Assembly (NCBI RefSeq): GCF_004134825.1
Contig: NZ_SDPN01000013.1
Coordinates: 1-64,000, forward strand
DNA from: Agromyces albus
Lineage (GTDB): Bacteria; Actinomycetota; Actinomycetes; Actinomycetales; Microbacteriaceae
Reading direction: 5' to 3'
Length of the DNA: 64,000 bases
The notes below the pieces were generated by a model. It made no database searches and had not been told where the DNA came from. It saw only the letters and a list, made by a program, of their open reading frames with translations. Shown piece by piece: positions 16,254 to 24,427 of this stretch. Every line of letters starts with the position of its first letter. The stretch's first letter is position 1. Position numbers and translations under genes: made by a program.

Positions 16254-17548
16254 CGGGCTGCTCCCTTCGTCGCAATGGTGAGTGCCTGGTCGAGGTCGTC
16301 GATGATGTCCTCAACATCCTCGATGCCGACCGACAGGCGCACAACCCCGGGAAGCACGCCGGCATCGAGGAGCTGCTGCTCGGTGAGCTGTGCGTGGGTC
16401 GTCGAGGCCGGGTGGATGATGAGCGTCTTCGCGTCGCCGATGTTCGCGAGGTGGCTCGCGAGGTTCACCGACTCGATGAGGGCCTGGCCGGCGGCGCGGC
16501 CGCCCTTGACCTCGAAGCTGAACACCGAGCCAGGGCCCTTCGGCAGGTACTTCTGCGCACGATCGAAGTGCGGATGCCCCGGCAGGCCCGCCCAGAACAC
16601 TCGCTCGATGCGCGGGTCGGCCTCGAGCCATTCGGCGACCGCACGTGCGTTGTCGAGGTGCGCCTGGATGCGATACGGCAGCGTCTCGACGCCCTGCGCG
16701 AGGAGGAACGCCGAGTGCGGTGCGAGCGCCGGGCCGATGTCGCGCAACTGCTCGGCGCGGAGCCGGGTGAGGAACGCGTACTCGCCGAAGTTGCCCGACC
16801 ACTGCAGGCCGCCGTAGCTCGGCACGGGCTGGCCGAAGAGCGGGAACTTCTCGGAGTGCCAGTGGAAGGTGCCCGACTCGACGACGACGCCGCCGAGGGT
16901 CGTGCCGTGCCCGCCGAGGAACTTCGTGGCGGAGTGCGTCACGATGTCGGCGCCCCACTCGATGGGCCGGCTGAGGTAGGGCGTGGGGATCGTCGAGTCG
17001 ACGATGAACGGGATGCCGTGGGCGTGCGCGACGTCGGCGAGGGCCTCGAGGTCGGCGATCTCGCCCGACGGGTTCGCGATCGTCTCGACGAAGAGTGCCT
17101 TCGTGTTCGGGGTGATCGCGGCGGCGTAGTCCTCGGCGTTCGCGCTCTGCACGAAGGTCGTCTCGATGCCGAAGCGGCGGAGCGTGACGTCGAGCTGGGT
17201 GATCGAGCCGCCGTAGAGGTTCGCGCTCGCCACGATGTGGTCGCCGCTGCCGGCGAGGCTCGCGAACGTGATGTACTGCGCCGACAGTCCGCTGGCCGTT
17301 GCCACGGCGCCGAGCCCGCCCTCGAGGCTCGCGACGCGCTCCTCGAAGCTCGCCACCGTCGGGTTGGCGAGGCGCGAGTAGATGTTGCCGTACTTCTGCA
17401 GCGCGAACCGGGCCGCGGCATCCGCGGTGTCGTCGAAGACGAATGCACTCGACTGGTAGATCGGGAGCGCGCGTGCGCCCGTCACCTGGTCGGGGATGTT
17501 GCCCGCATGAATGGCGCGGGTCTTGAAGCCGTATTCGCGGTCTGCCAT
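16250..17548 (-). CDS. metY: O-acetylhomoserine sulfhydrylase (PLP enzyme)
   Basis: A 432-residue Cys/Met-metabolism PLP enzyme that makes homocysteine from O-acetylhomoserine and sulfide. Visible elements are the N-terminal [29 protein letters not shown], the cofactor-binding strand [20 protein letters not shown] and the Schiff-base lysine Lys209 in [16 protein letters not shown]. The long form with the insertion [19 protein letters not shown] is characteristic of sulfhydrylases rather than cystathionine synthase. The ATG at 17548 is supported by the family N-terminus; upstream reading to 18154 is a shadow of the hydrolase gene. Confidence 0.95.
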   Translation of the reverse strand: MADREYGFKTRAIHAGNIPDQVTGARALPIYQSSAFVFDDTADAAARFALQKYGNIYSRLANPTVASFEERVASLEGGLGAVATASGLSAQYITFASLAGSGDHIVASANLYGGSITQLDVTLRRFGIETTFVQSANAEDYAAAITPNTKALFVETIANPSGEIADLEALADVAHAHGIPFIVDSTIPTPYLSRPIEWGADIVTHSATKFLGGHGTTLGGVVVESGTFHWHSEKFPLFGQPVPSYGGLQWSGNFGEYAFLTRLRAEQLRDIGPALAPHSAFLLAQGVETLPYRIQAHLDNARAVAEWLEADPRIERVFWAGLPGHPHFDRAQKYLPKGPGSVFSFEVKGGRAAGQALIESVNLASHLANIGDAKTLIIHPASTTHAQLTEQQLLDAGVLPGVVRLSVGIEDVEDIIDDLDQALTIATKGAAR

Positions 17549-17649
17549 GGCCCTCACGCTACTGCGGCCCGCCTGGGCATCCGCTTCGGGACGTAACGCA
17601 GGGCAACGGATGCCGCGTCGGCGTGTCGCGCCCGGAAGCCGCAGTCGGC

Positions 17650-18219
17650 TCAGCCACGTGCCGCGTCGAGGACCTCGTCGGTCGTGACGACGCGCGCGAA
17701 TTCGCCGCCCGAGAGGTTCACGGCGGTCGCCCGGGCGAGTTCGGCGGCGGTGAGCCGGATGCCGCCGGGCCCCTCGAGGTCGAACGTGTGGGTCGCGTCG
17801 AGCGGCACGGTGACGTCGTAGCCGAGGTTGCCGGCCATCCGGGCGGTGGTCTCGACGCACATGTTCGTCTGGATGCCGGCGATCACGAGCTGACGGATGC
17901 CGCGGGCACCGAGCCATCCGTGCAGGTCGGGCTCGCCGTAGAACGCGGAGTTGGTCTGCTTCGTGACGAGGAGCTCGTGCGGGGCATCCGCGACGACGTC
18001 TTTGAATGCGTTGCCGGGGGAGCCCGCGTCGAGCGGTGAGCCCTCGGCGATCGAGTCGTGGCGCACGAGCACGATCGGGCGCGAGGCATCCGACCACGCG
18101 GCGATGAGGCGACCGATGTTCGCCTCGGCGTCGGGATTGTCGCGCGCGCCCCACGAGGGGTCGTCGAATCCCAGCTGCACGTCGATCACGAGGAGGGCGG
18201 CGGTGTCGTCGAAGTCCAT
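17650..18219 (-). CDS. isochorismatase-family cysteine hydrolase
   Basis: A 189-residue hydrolase with the family triad Asp13 (LVIDVQ), Lys87 (VTKQTNSAF) and Cys121 (GIQTNMCVETTARMAG). The cis-peptide region and the MCVETTAR motif place it with nicotinamidase/isochorismatase-like amidases. The substrate cannot be assigned. It diverges from the ABM gene with only 40 bp between start codons. Confidence 0.9.
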   Translation of the reverse strand: MDFDDTAALLVIDVQLGFDDPSWGARDNPDAEANIGRLIAAWSDASRPIVLVRHDSIAEGSPLDAGSPGNAFKDVVADAPHELLVTKQTNSAFYGEPDLHGWLGARGIRQLVIAGIQTNMCVETTARMAGNLGYDVTVPLDATHTFDLEGPGGIRLTAAELARATAVNLSGGEFARVVTTDEVLDAARG

Positions 18220-18259
18220 TCCCTCATGATGTCGCATCGACGTCGATACGCTGAGAGGC

Positions 18260-18568
18260 GTGATCCTCGAACATGCGATCCTGCCCGTGAAGCCCGGCCG
18301 CGAGGCCGACTTCGAAGCCGCGTTCGCGGAGGCGAAGCCGATCATCGCCGGGATGCCCGGCTTCATCGACCTGCGCCTCTCGCGGTCGGTCGAGACGCCG
18401 AACGAGTACCTCCTGCTCGTGCACTGGGAGAGCGTCGAGGCGCACTCGGTCGGGTTCCGCGGCTCGCCCGAGTACGGCCGGTGGCGCGAGCTGCTCCACC
18501 ACTTCTACGAGCCGTTCCCCGTGGTCGAGCACTTCACCGAGGTGCTCGGCGTGCGACCTGAGGCGTGA
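18260..18568 (+). CDS. antibiotic biosynthesis monooxygenase (ABM) domain protein
   Basis: A 102-residue single-domain ABM protein (dimeric ferredoxin-like fold): ILEHAILPVKPGREADFEAAFAEA, then MPGFIDLRLSRSVETPNEYLLLVHWESVEAH. Such proteins are small quinol or heme-related monooxygenases, often of unknown substrate. The GTG at 18260 lies 7 nt after TACGCT (18247-18252), a leaderless arrangement. The solA-like oxidase starts 4 bp downstream, so the two are probably cotranscribed. Confidence 0.85.
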   Translation: MILEHAILPVKPGREADFEAAFAEAKPIIAGMPGFIDLRLSRSVETPNEYLLLVHWESVEAHSVGFRGSPEYGRWRELLHHFYEPFPVVEHFTEVLGVRPEA

Positions 18569-18572
18569 CGTC

Positions 18573-19739
18573 ATGGTGACCCGGGTCGAGACGATCGTGG
18601 TGGGCGCCGGCGCCATGGGCGCCGCCACGGCGTGGCAGCTCGCGCGGCGCGGGCGCGAGGTCGTCGTGCTGGAACGCTACGAGCCGGGCCATCGCCTGGG
18701 AGCGTCGCACGGTGCGTCGCGCAACTTCAACGTCGCCTACTCCGACCCGACCTACGTGCAGCTCCTCGTCGAAGCCCTGCCGCTCTGGCGCGAGCTCGAG
18801 GCCGAGAGCGGCGCTTCGCTGCTCGACCTCGTCGGCGTCGCGAACCATGGCCCGAGCGGCGCCTTCGACGACGTGCACGACGCGCTCACCGCAGCGGGCA
18901 TCGCCGCCGAGTTCCTGGGGGTCGAGGAGGCGGCCGAGCGCTGGTCGGGCATCCGCTTCGACACGCGAGTGCTCTTCAACGAGCAAGCGGGCCGGGTGAA
19001 CGCGGATGCCACGGTGCGGGCGCTCCACGCCACGGCGGCGGCCGCCGGAGCCGACGTGCGGCATCGCACCCAGGCCACGCGCATCGACGTGCTCGACGAC
19101 GGGCGCGTGCGCGTGGCATCCGTCACCGATGCCGGCGTCGCCGAGGTGTTCGAGGCCCGCACCGCCGTGGTCACCGCCGGCGCGTGGACCTCGAAGCTCC
19201 TCCGCGGCGTGAACCTGCCCCCGCTCGTGGTCACGCAAGAGCAACCGGCGCACTTCGCCGTGCGAGACGAGACGGCAGCGTGGCCGAGCTTCAACCACTT
19301 CCCGGGTGCGGCCGACGCGGGCTACGACTACTGGCGCTCGCCCGTCTACGGCATGCTCACTCCCGGCGAGGGAGTCAAGGCGGGCTGGCACGGCGTCGGA
19401 CCGGTCGTCGATCCCGACGAGCGCGACTTCGCGGCCGAGCCCGAGCAGCTCGCGGCACTGCAGCAGTACGCCCGCGACTGGCTGCCGGGCGTCGACGCCG
19501 ATGCGGTCGCCCCCATCAGCTGCACCTACACGACGACGCCTGACGAGAATTTCGTGCTCGACCGCATCGGCCCGATCGTGGTGGGCGCAGGGTTCTCGGG
19601 CCACGGGTTCAAGTTCACGCCCGTCGTCGGGCGCATTCTCGCCGACCTCGCCGACGGCACCGAGCCGGCACCCGAGCTCTTCGCCGCCGATCGGGCGATC
19701 CCAGAACACCCTGCGTCGCCGACCGGCCTCGGCGGCTGA
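18573..19739 (+). CDS. solA: SolA-like N-methyl amino acid oxidase (FAD)
   Basis: A 388-residue flavoprotein of the monomeric sarcosine oxidase/N-methyltryptophan oxidase family, oxidatively demethylating secondary amino acids to give H2O2 and formaldehyde. The dinucleotide-binding motif is VVGAGAMGAATAWQLARRG at the N-terminus. Cys317 in PISCTYTTTPDENFVLDR matches the cysteine that holds FAD covalently in the family, and GFSGHGFKFTPVVG closes the flavin site. SolA is the nearest recognisable member; substrate remains to be shown. Confidence 0.87.
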   Translation: MVTRVETIVVGAGAMGAATAWQLARRGREVVVLERYEPGHRLGASHGASRNFNVAYSDPTYVQLLVEALPLWRELEAESGASLLDLVGVANHGPSGAFDDVHDALTAAGIAAEFLGVEEAAERWSGIRFDTRVLFNEQAGRVNADATVRALHATAAAAGADVRHRTQATRIDVLDDGRVRVASVTDAGVAEVFEARTAVVTAGAWTSKLLRGVNLPPLVVTQEQPAHFAVRDETAAWPSFNHFPGAADAGYDYWRSPVYGMLTPGEGVKAGWHGVGPVVDPDERDFAAEPEQLAALQQYARDWLPGVDADAVAPISCTYTTTPDENFVLDRIGPIVVGAGFSGHGFKFTPVVGRILADLADGTEPAPELFAADRAIPEHPASPTGLGG

Positions 19740-19787
19740 CGCGAGCAGCTTCCGAGACACGCACGGCGCTCGCTCGCCACATCCCGC

Positions 19788-19856
19788 AATGTAAAAAATA
19801 CTTGACGCGGTGTGCAGATTCCTTTACATTGATCGATGTCAAGAGTTCTTGACATC
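19788..19856 (+). promoter_or_regulatory. promoter and palindromic operator for the five-gene Xre operon
   Basis: TTGACG (19802-19807) and TACATT (19825-19830) are 17 bp apart, a near-consensus promoter. A palindrome at the expected start of transcription has 10-bp perfect arms, GATGTCAAGA (19835-19844) and TCTTGACATC (19847-19856). A further inverted pair, AATGTAAA (19788-19795) and TTTACATT (19823-19830), brackets the -35 and includes the -10. The AT-rich DNA here stands out from its surroundings. The Xre protein at 21175 is the likely ligand, by inference. Confidence 0.8.
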
Positions 19857-19880
19857 GAATGGCCTGACTGAGGAGCCGAC

Positions 19881-20654
19881 ATGTCACTGGAATACCGCAC
19901 GAATCCGGGCAACGGAATGTGGTTCGCAGCGGCGGGGGCACTCATCGCGATGGTGGTGCTGGCGTTCCCGGGCATCGGCGCGATCGAGGCGATCCTCACC
20001 GCCGCGACCGGCTCCGAGGCGGCCGCCGGCGGGGGCGTCGGAGAGGCCATCCGGGCTTCGGGCGGAGGCTTCGGCGCTGCCCTCGTGGCGCTCGTCGGCA
20101 TCGTCGTGCTCGATGTGATCGTGGCCTGGGCGCTCTGGGGCGTCTTCAGGCCGGCGCAGCCCGCAACCGCTGCGCTCGCCGCGGCGTTGCGGATCACCTA
20201 CTCCGCCGTCTTCGCGGCGGCGATCGGCCTGCTCGTCGATGCGCAGCGACTCGCCGCCGGCGTGGGTGCCACCGAGGCGCTGCCGGTTGAGACTCGCGAC
20301 GAACTCGCGTTGCAACGCCTCGCCGAGTTCGACAGCATCTGGAGCGGCGCCCTCATCATCTTCGGCGCGCACCTGGCCGTCGTCGCGTGGCTGCTGCTCC
20401 GGCACGGCGGCGCGTTCGCCGCGATCGTCGGGGCCTTCGTCGTGATCGCCGCGGTCGGCTACGTCTTCGACGGCACGCTTCCGCTCATCGTGCCGGAGTG
20501 GAGCGGGGGCATCGCGCAGTTCACCTTCATCGGCGAGGTCCTGCTCATCGTGTGGCTGCTCGTCGGCGGCATCCGCTCGGCTCGCAGTGCGCGCCGCCAG
20601 GCGTCGATGGCGCAGGCCGGCCCCACGGATGCCGCGACGCGCGTCTCCGCATGA
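19881..20654 (+). CDS. DUF4386-like integral membrane protein
   Basis: A 257-residue membrane protein with about six to seven transmembrane helices (e.g. WFAAAGALIAMVVLAFPGIGAI, ALVALVGIVVLDVIVAWALWGVF, ALIIFGAHLAVVAWLLLRHGG, FTFIGEVLLIVWLLVGGIR). The pattern of a late LLLRHGG..AAIVGAFVVIAAVGYVFDG element fits DUF4386, a family of unknown function. It is the first gene of the operon; GAGGAG precedes the ATG at 19881. Its TGA overlaps an ATG at 20651 that opens a repetitive reading frame leading into the next gene. Confidence 0.78.
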   Translation: MSLEYRTNPGNGMWFAAAGALIAMVVLAFPGIGAIEAILTAATGSEAAAGGGVGEAIRASGGGFGAALVALVGIVVLDVIVAWALWGVFRPAQPATAALAAALRITYSAVFAAAIGLLVDAQRLAAGVGATEALPVETRDELALQRLAEFDSIWSGALIIFGAHLAVVAWLLLRHGGAFAAIVGAFVVIAAVGYVFDGTLPLIVPEWSGGIAQFTFIGEVLLIVWLLVGGIRSARSARRQASMAQAGPTDAATRVSA

Positions 20655-20668
20655 ACCGACGAGTCGCC

Positions 20669-20722
20669 GAATCATCCGAATCATCCGCATCATCCGCATC
20701 ATCCGAATCATCCGCATCATCA
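20669..20722 (+). repeat. six tandem 9-bp units (GAATCATCC/GCATCATCC)
   Basis: Units start at 20669, 20678, 20687, 20696, 20705 and 20714, with only the second base varying (A or C) and the last unit ending in A. Read from ATG 20651 they encode Glu-Ser-Ser/Ala-Ser-Ser triplets in frame with the following membrane protein. The array may be prone to copy-number change that keeps the frame, because the unit is 9 bp. Confidence 0.9.
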
Positions 20723-20749
20723 CGAACGAACGCATCACTGGAGGACGAG

Positions 20750-21181
20750 ATGTCATACGAAGAGAAGGGCACGTGGGTCTTCCTCGTGGTCTCCGTCGCA
20801 GGGTACGGCGTCTACCTCGCCCTCGTGCTGCCCCAACTGCTGAACGGCACGCCGGTCGGCGAGATCGACTACGTGCCGGCCGTGCTCTGGACGATCGGCG
20901 GCTCGATCGTCGGGGCGATCGTGCTGCGCATCCTCGTCGAGATCGTGGTGCCGAGCGGCAGCACGCGCGGCGACGTGCGCGACAAGGAGATCGACCGGCT
21001 CGGCGAGCGCGTCGGCAACGCCTTCCTCGTGATCGGCGCGCTCGGCGCCCTCGTGCTCGCGATGTTCGAAGCGGGATACTTCTGGATCGCGAACGCCATC
21101 TACCTCGCCTTCGTGCTCTCGGCGATCCTCTCGAGCGTGACGAAGGTGGTCGTCTACCGGAAGGGCGTGCCCGCATGGTGA
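20750..21181 (+). CDS. four-helix membrane protein (DUF2178-like), partner of the Xre regulator
   Basis: A 143-residue protein with two pairs of transmembrane helices (GTWVFLVVSVAGYGVYLALVLPQLL, VLWTIGGSIVGAIVLRILVEIVV; AFLVIGALGALVLAMFEAGYFWIANAIYLAFVLSAIL). Between them is a charged loop, RGDVRDKEIDRLGERVG, characteristic of DUF2178-type proteins that neighbour small Xre regulators. ATG 20750 has a good Shine-Dalgarno (GGAGG at 20740). An in-frame ATG at 20651 would add 33 residues, including the Ser/Glu repeat. Confidence 0.8.
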   Translation: MSYEEKGTWVFLVVSVAGYGVYLALVLPQLLNGTPVGEIDYVPAVLWTIGGSIVGAIVLRILVEIVVPSGSTRGDVRDKEIDRLGERVGNAFLVIGALGALVLAMFEAGYFWIANAIYLAFVLSAILSSVTKVVVYRKGVPAW

Positions 21182-21408
21182 AGCCCACGCAGGTGACGAA
21201 CGACATCCGGTCCCTGCGGTTCCGCCACGGCGAGATGACCCAGGCCGAGCTCGCGGAGCGGATCGGCGTCACCCGCCAGACCGTCATCGCGATCGAGCAG
21301 GGGCGGTACTCGCCCTCGCTCGAGATGGCATTCCAGATCGCCCGGGTCTTCGGGGTCCCGCTCGATGCAGTGTTCCAGTACCCCGAGACCGAGGAGACGG
21401 CGTCATGA
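21175..21408 (+). CDS. short Xre-family transcriptional regulator
   Basis: A 77-residue protein consisting of one Xre/Cro HTH domain: IRSLRFRHGEMTQAELAERIGVTRQTVIAIEQGRYSPSLEMAFQIARVFGVPLDAVFQY. It is the minimal YgzD/YvaO-like type that typically sits beside small membrane proteins. It overlaps both neighbours (8 bp upstream, ATGA with the MDR gene downstream), so its level is tied to theirs. It likely binds the palindrome at 19835-19856 as a dimer; inference from context. Confidence 0.9.
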   Translation: MVKPTQVTNDIRSLRFRHGEMTQAELAERIGVTRQTVIAIEQGRYSPSLEMAFQIARVFGVPLDAVFQYPETEETAS

Positions 21409-22427
21409 GAACAGCAGTGTACGAGCAGTACGGCGGGCCCGACGTGGTGCGCATCGTCGAAGCAGGCGTACCCGGGATCGGCGACACCGACGTGCTCGTG
21501 CGCGTCGATGCCACGGTCGTCGGCGCCTCCGACAGCGCGGGCCGCTGGGGCACGCCCCGATTCGCACGACTCTTCTTCGGGCTCACGCGGCCGAAGCATC
21601 CGGTGCTCGGCACCGACTTCGCCGGGGTGGTCGAACGGGTCGGCGGCAGCGTGACCCGCTTCGCCGCCGGCGACCGCGTGTTCGGCACGGTCGCGCCGCT
21701 TCTCGGAGCCCACGCAGAGTTCGTGAAGGTTCCCGAGCACGGCGCCATCGTGCACGTGCCCGACCAGGTCGACCAGGCCGAGGCCGTCGCGCTGGTCGAC
21801 GGGTTCCTCACCGCGCTGCCCTTCCTCCGCGACGGCGCGAAGGTGCGACCCGGGCAGACCGTGCTCGTGAACGGGGCATCCGGAACCGTGGGCTCTGCGG
21901 CGGTGCAGCTCGCGAAGCACTTCGGGGCCACCGTCGTCGGCGTCTGCAGCGGGTCGAACGAGTCGCTCGTGCGCTCGATCGGCGCCGATCGGGTGATCGA
22001 CTACACCCGTGACGACTTCACCGACGCGCGCGACGCGTACGACGTCGTGTTCGACGCCGTCGGCAAGCGCTCGTTCGGGCAGTCGCGCAAGGCGCTCACG
22101 CCGACGGGCGTGTACCTCACGACCGTGCCGTCGCTCGCGATCATGCTGCAGGCGCCGTTCACGCGGTGGTTCAGTCGGGGTCGCCGGGCGGGCATCCTCT
22201 TCACGGGCCTGCGCGGGGCGCAGGCGAAGGCCGCCGACTTCGCGCTCCTCGTCGAGCTCCTGGAGGCGGGCGCCCTCACGCCGGTCATCGACCGGGTCGT
22301 GCCGTTCGACGACATCGTCGACGCCCACCGGCGCGTCGACACGGGTCACAAGACCGGCAGCGTCGTCGTCGCGGTGACCACCGCGGGTCGGCGGATGCCG
22401 CAGCGCCGAGGGGCGGCCGCGTCATGA
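21405..22427 (+). CDS. MDR-family NADP-dependent alcohol dehydrogenase/quinone reductase
   Basis: A 340-residue medium-chain dehydrogenase/reductase without the structural or catalytic zinc cysteines, so of the zeta-crystallin/quinone oxidoreductase-like group. The N-terminal GroES-like part has HPVLGTDFAGVVERVG, and the nucleotide-binding motif is VLVNGASGTVGSAAVQLAKHFGA. It is the first of two tandem paralogs, coupled to the Xre gene by ATGA. Likely role is reduction of reactive carbonyls or quinones; substrate unknown. Confidence 0.9.
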   Translation: MRTAVYEQYGGPDVVRIVEAGVPGIGDTDVLVRVDATVVGASDSAGRWGTPRFARLFFGLTRPKHPVLGTDFAGVVERVGGSVTRFAAGDRVFGTVAPLLGAHAEFVKVPEHGAIVHVPDQVDQAEAVALVDGFLTALPFLRDGAKVRPGQTVLVNGASGTVGSAAVQLAKHFGATVVGVCSGSNESLVRSIGADRVIDYTRDDFTDARDAYDVVFDAVGKRSFGQSRKALTPTGVYLTTVPSLAIMLQAPFTRWFSRGRRAGILFTGLRGAQAKAADFALLVELLEAGALTPVIDRVVPFDDIVDAHRRVDTGHKTGSVVVAVTTAGRRMPQRRGAAAS

Positions 22428-23386
22428 GGGCGGTCGTCCGGAGTGAGTACGGCGGTCCAGAGCTGCTCTCGCTCGCCGAGGTCGCCGCGCCCGTGCCGGC
22501 CGCCGACGAGGTGCTCATCCGCGTGCAGGCGGTCGCCGTGAGCGTGGGCGACGTGTTCCTCCTTCGCGGCGAGCCGCGCATCGTTCGCACGGTGTCGGGT
22601 CTTCGGCGTCCGAAACAGCAGGTCCTCGGCAGGGATGTCGCGGGCGTCGTCGAGGCCGTCGGCGAGAAGGTCACGCGTTTCCGTGTCGGCGACCCCGTCT
22701 ATGGCGAGTCCGACCAGGGCGGCTGGGCGGAGCTCGTCGCGGTGCCCGAGCGCTTCGTCGCGCTCCGCCCCGGGAACGTCGACGCCGTGCACGCCGCGGC
22801 CGTTCCGGTCTCGGGCTCGACCGCCCTGCAGGGCTTGCGCCTCGCCGGTGTGAAGCCCGGGCAGCACGTGCTCGTGAACGGCGCCTCGGGCGGCGTCGGC
22901 GGATTCGTCGTGCAGCTCGCCAAGTCCATGGGCGCCGAGGTGACGGGCGTCTGCAGCGCGGCGAAGGCCGAGCACGTCCGCGCGATCGGCGCCGACCACG
23001 TGATCGACTACGCCGCCGAGGACTTCACGGCGGCGCACCGGTACGACGTGATCTTCGACCTCGTCGCGAACCATCCCCTCTCGAGCCTCCGCCGCGCGCT
23101 CACTCCGCGGGGCACGCTCGTGCTCTCAGCGGGCGGCGGCGGCCGGGTGCTCGGGCCGCTCGGGCGCATCGCCGCGGCATCCGTCGTCTCACCGTTCGTC
23201 TCGCAGCGGCTCCGCCCGCTCGCCGCCACCAGGAACGGCGACGACCTCGCCGAGCTCGCGCGCCACATCGAATCGGGCGCGGTGCAGCCGGTGGTCGACG
23301 AGGTGTTCCCGCTCGGGCGCACGGCCGACGCCGTCGAGCGACTCGAGTCGGGCGCGGTTCGCGGCAAGGTCGTCGTCGAGGTCTGA
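22424..23386 (+). CDS. MDR-family oxidoreductase, tandem paralog
   Basis: A 320-residue zinc-free MDR protein, clearly homologous along its length to the preceding gene (shared YGGP near the N-terminus, VLGxDxAGVVExVG, VLVNGASGxVGxxVQLAK, GADHVIDYxxEDFT). It overlaps that gene by ATGA, consistent with an old tandem duplication. It ends the five-gene operon and converges with the YeiH-type transporter gene. Confidence 0.9.
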   Translation: MRAVVRSEYGGPELLSLAEVAAPVPAADEVLIRVQAVAVSVGDVFLLRGEPRIVRTVSGLRRPKQQVLGRDVAGVVEAVGEKVTRFRVGDPVYGESDQGGWAELVAVPERFVALRPGNVDAVHAAAVPVSGSTALQGLRLAGVKPGQHVLVNGASGGVGGFVVQLAKSMGAEVTGVCSAAKAEHVRAIGADHVIDYAAEDFTAAHRYDVIFDLVANHPLSSLRRALTPRGTLVLSAGGGGRVLGPLGRIAAASVVSPFVSQRLRPLAATRNGDDLAELARHIESGAVQPVVDEVFPLGRTADAVERLESGAVRGKVVVEV

Positions 23387-23402
23387 AGGGCGCGTGGCGC
23401 GC

Positions 23403-24383
23403 TCAGCCGAGCAGCACCGCCCCGTAGGCGAGCCCGGCGACGAGCGCCCACGACGTGAGGCCCACGACAAGTGCGCGCCACCCCGTGCGGGCGAGTTCGG
23501 CGAACCGGATCGAGGCGCCGAGGGCGAAGAGTGCCATCGCGAGCAGGGCGGTCTGCGCCCAGTCGGCGCCCGTGAGCGCCCAGTCGGGCAGTGGCACGAA
23601 CGTGTTGAGCAGCACCGCGGCGAGGAAGCCCGCCACGAAGAGCGGCACGAGCGCGGTGCGCACTGCAGTGGCATCCGTCGGCCGCCGTCGCTCGATCGCG
23701 ACCGTGATCGCGACCATCGGGGCGAGCATGAGCACACGGGTGAGCTTCACGACGACGGCCACCGCGAGTGCCGTGGTGCCCGCGACCTGCGCGGTCGCGA
23801 CGACCTGCCCGACATCGTGCACCCCCGCACCGACCCAGTGCCCGAATCCGGTCTGCGAGAGGCCGAGGGGATTCCACAGCGCGGGCAGCACCGCGATCGC
23901 GAGCGTGCCGCACAGCGTGACGAGGGCCACCGGCACCGCTTGCTCCTCGTCGCGAGCACGCAGGGCCGCAGCCATGGCGCCGATCGCGGAGGCGCCGCAG
24001 ATCGAGAATCCGCTCGCGACGAGCACGGGCTGGTGACCGGGCAGGCCGAGCGCACGGCCGAGGCCGATCGTGCCGACGAACGTGAGCACCACGACGGCGA
24101 TCGTCGTGAGGATCGACACCCACCCGAGCGCGGCGATGTCGACGAGGCTGAGCTTCAGTCCGAGCAGCACGATGCCGAGGCGCAGCAGGTGCCGGCTCGC
24201 GACCTCGAGGCCCGGGGCGAGCACGCCGACGAGCGCCGGTCGCACGGCGGGAATCTGCGCGACGAGGATGCCGAGCACCACGGCCGCCGTGAGGAGCGGC
24301 ACGAAGGGCAGGGCCAGGTGAACGAGCCAGGCGATGATCGCGGCGGATGCTGCCAACAGCAGCCCCGGCATCCGTGCGCGCAT
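23403..24383 (-). CDS. YeiH/UPF0324 family transporter
   Basis: A 326-residue membrane protein with about ten transmembrane helices of the YeiH family. Diagnostic parts are LRLGIVLLGLKLSLVDIAALG, the central VASGFSICGASAIGAMAAAL and the HWVGAGVHDVGQVVATAQVAG segment. Family members have been proposed to export sulfate or related anions, but the function is poorly established. It lies between the MDR operon and pmt. Confidence 0.9.
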   Translation of the reverse strand: MRARMPGLLLAASAAIIAWLVHLALPFVPLLTAAVVLGILVAQIPAVRPALVGVLAPGLEVASRHLLRLGIVLLGLKLSLVDIAALGWVSILTTIAVVVLTFVGTIGLGRALGLPGHQPVLVASGFSICGASAIGAMAAALRARDEEQAVPVALVTLCGTLAIAVLPALWNPLGLSQTGFGHWVGAGVHDVGQVVATAQVAGTTALAVAVVVKLTRVLMLAPMVAITVAIERRRPTDATAVRTALVPLFVAGFLAAVLLNTFVPLPDWALTGADWAQTALLAMALFALGASIRFAELARTGWRALVVGLTSWALVAGLAYGAVLLG

Positions 24384-24427
24384 GCCCCAACGCTAGTGGA
24401 CGGCCTTCGCGCCGCCGGGGGAGCGCG

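Noticed and set aside
17549..18154. N-terminal extension of the sulfhydrylase frame by about 200 residues
   Set aside because: It overlaps the isochorismatase-like gene in another frame; the family N-terminus begins at 17548.
20669..20722. CRISPR-like array
   Set aside because: Units are 9 bp with no spacers; a simple in-frame tandem repeat.
19884..22349. 821-codon minus-strand frame opposite the Xre operon
   Set aside because: Shadow; charged low-complexity translation without family similarity.
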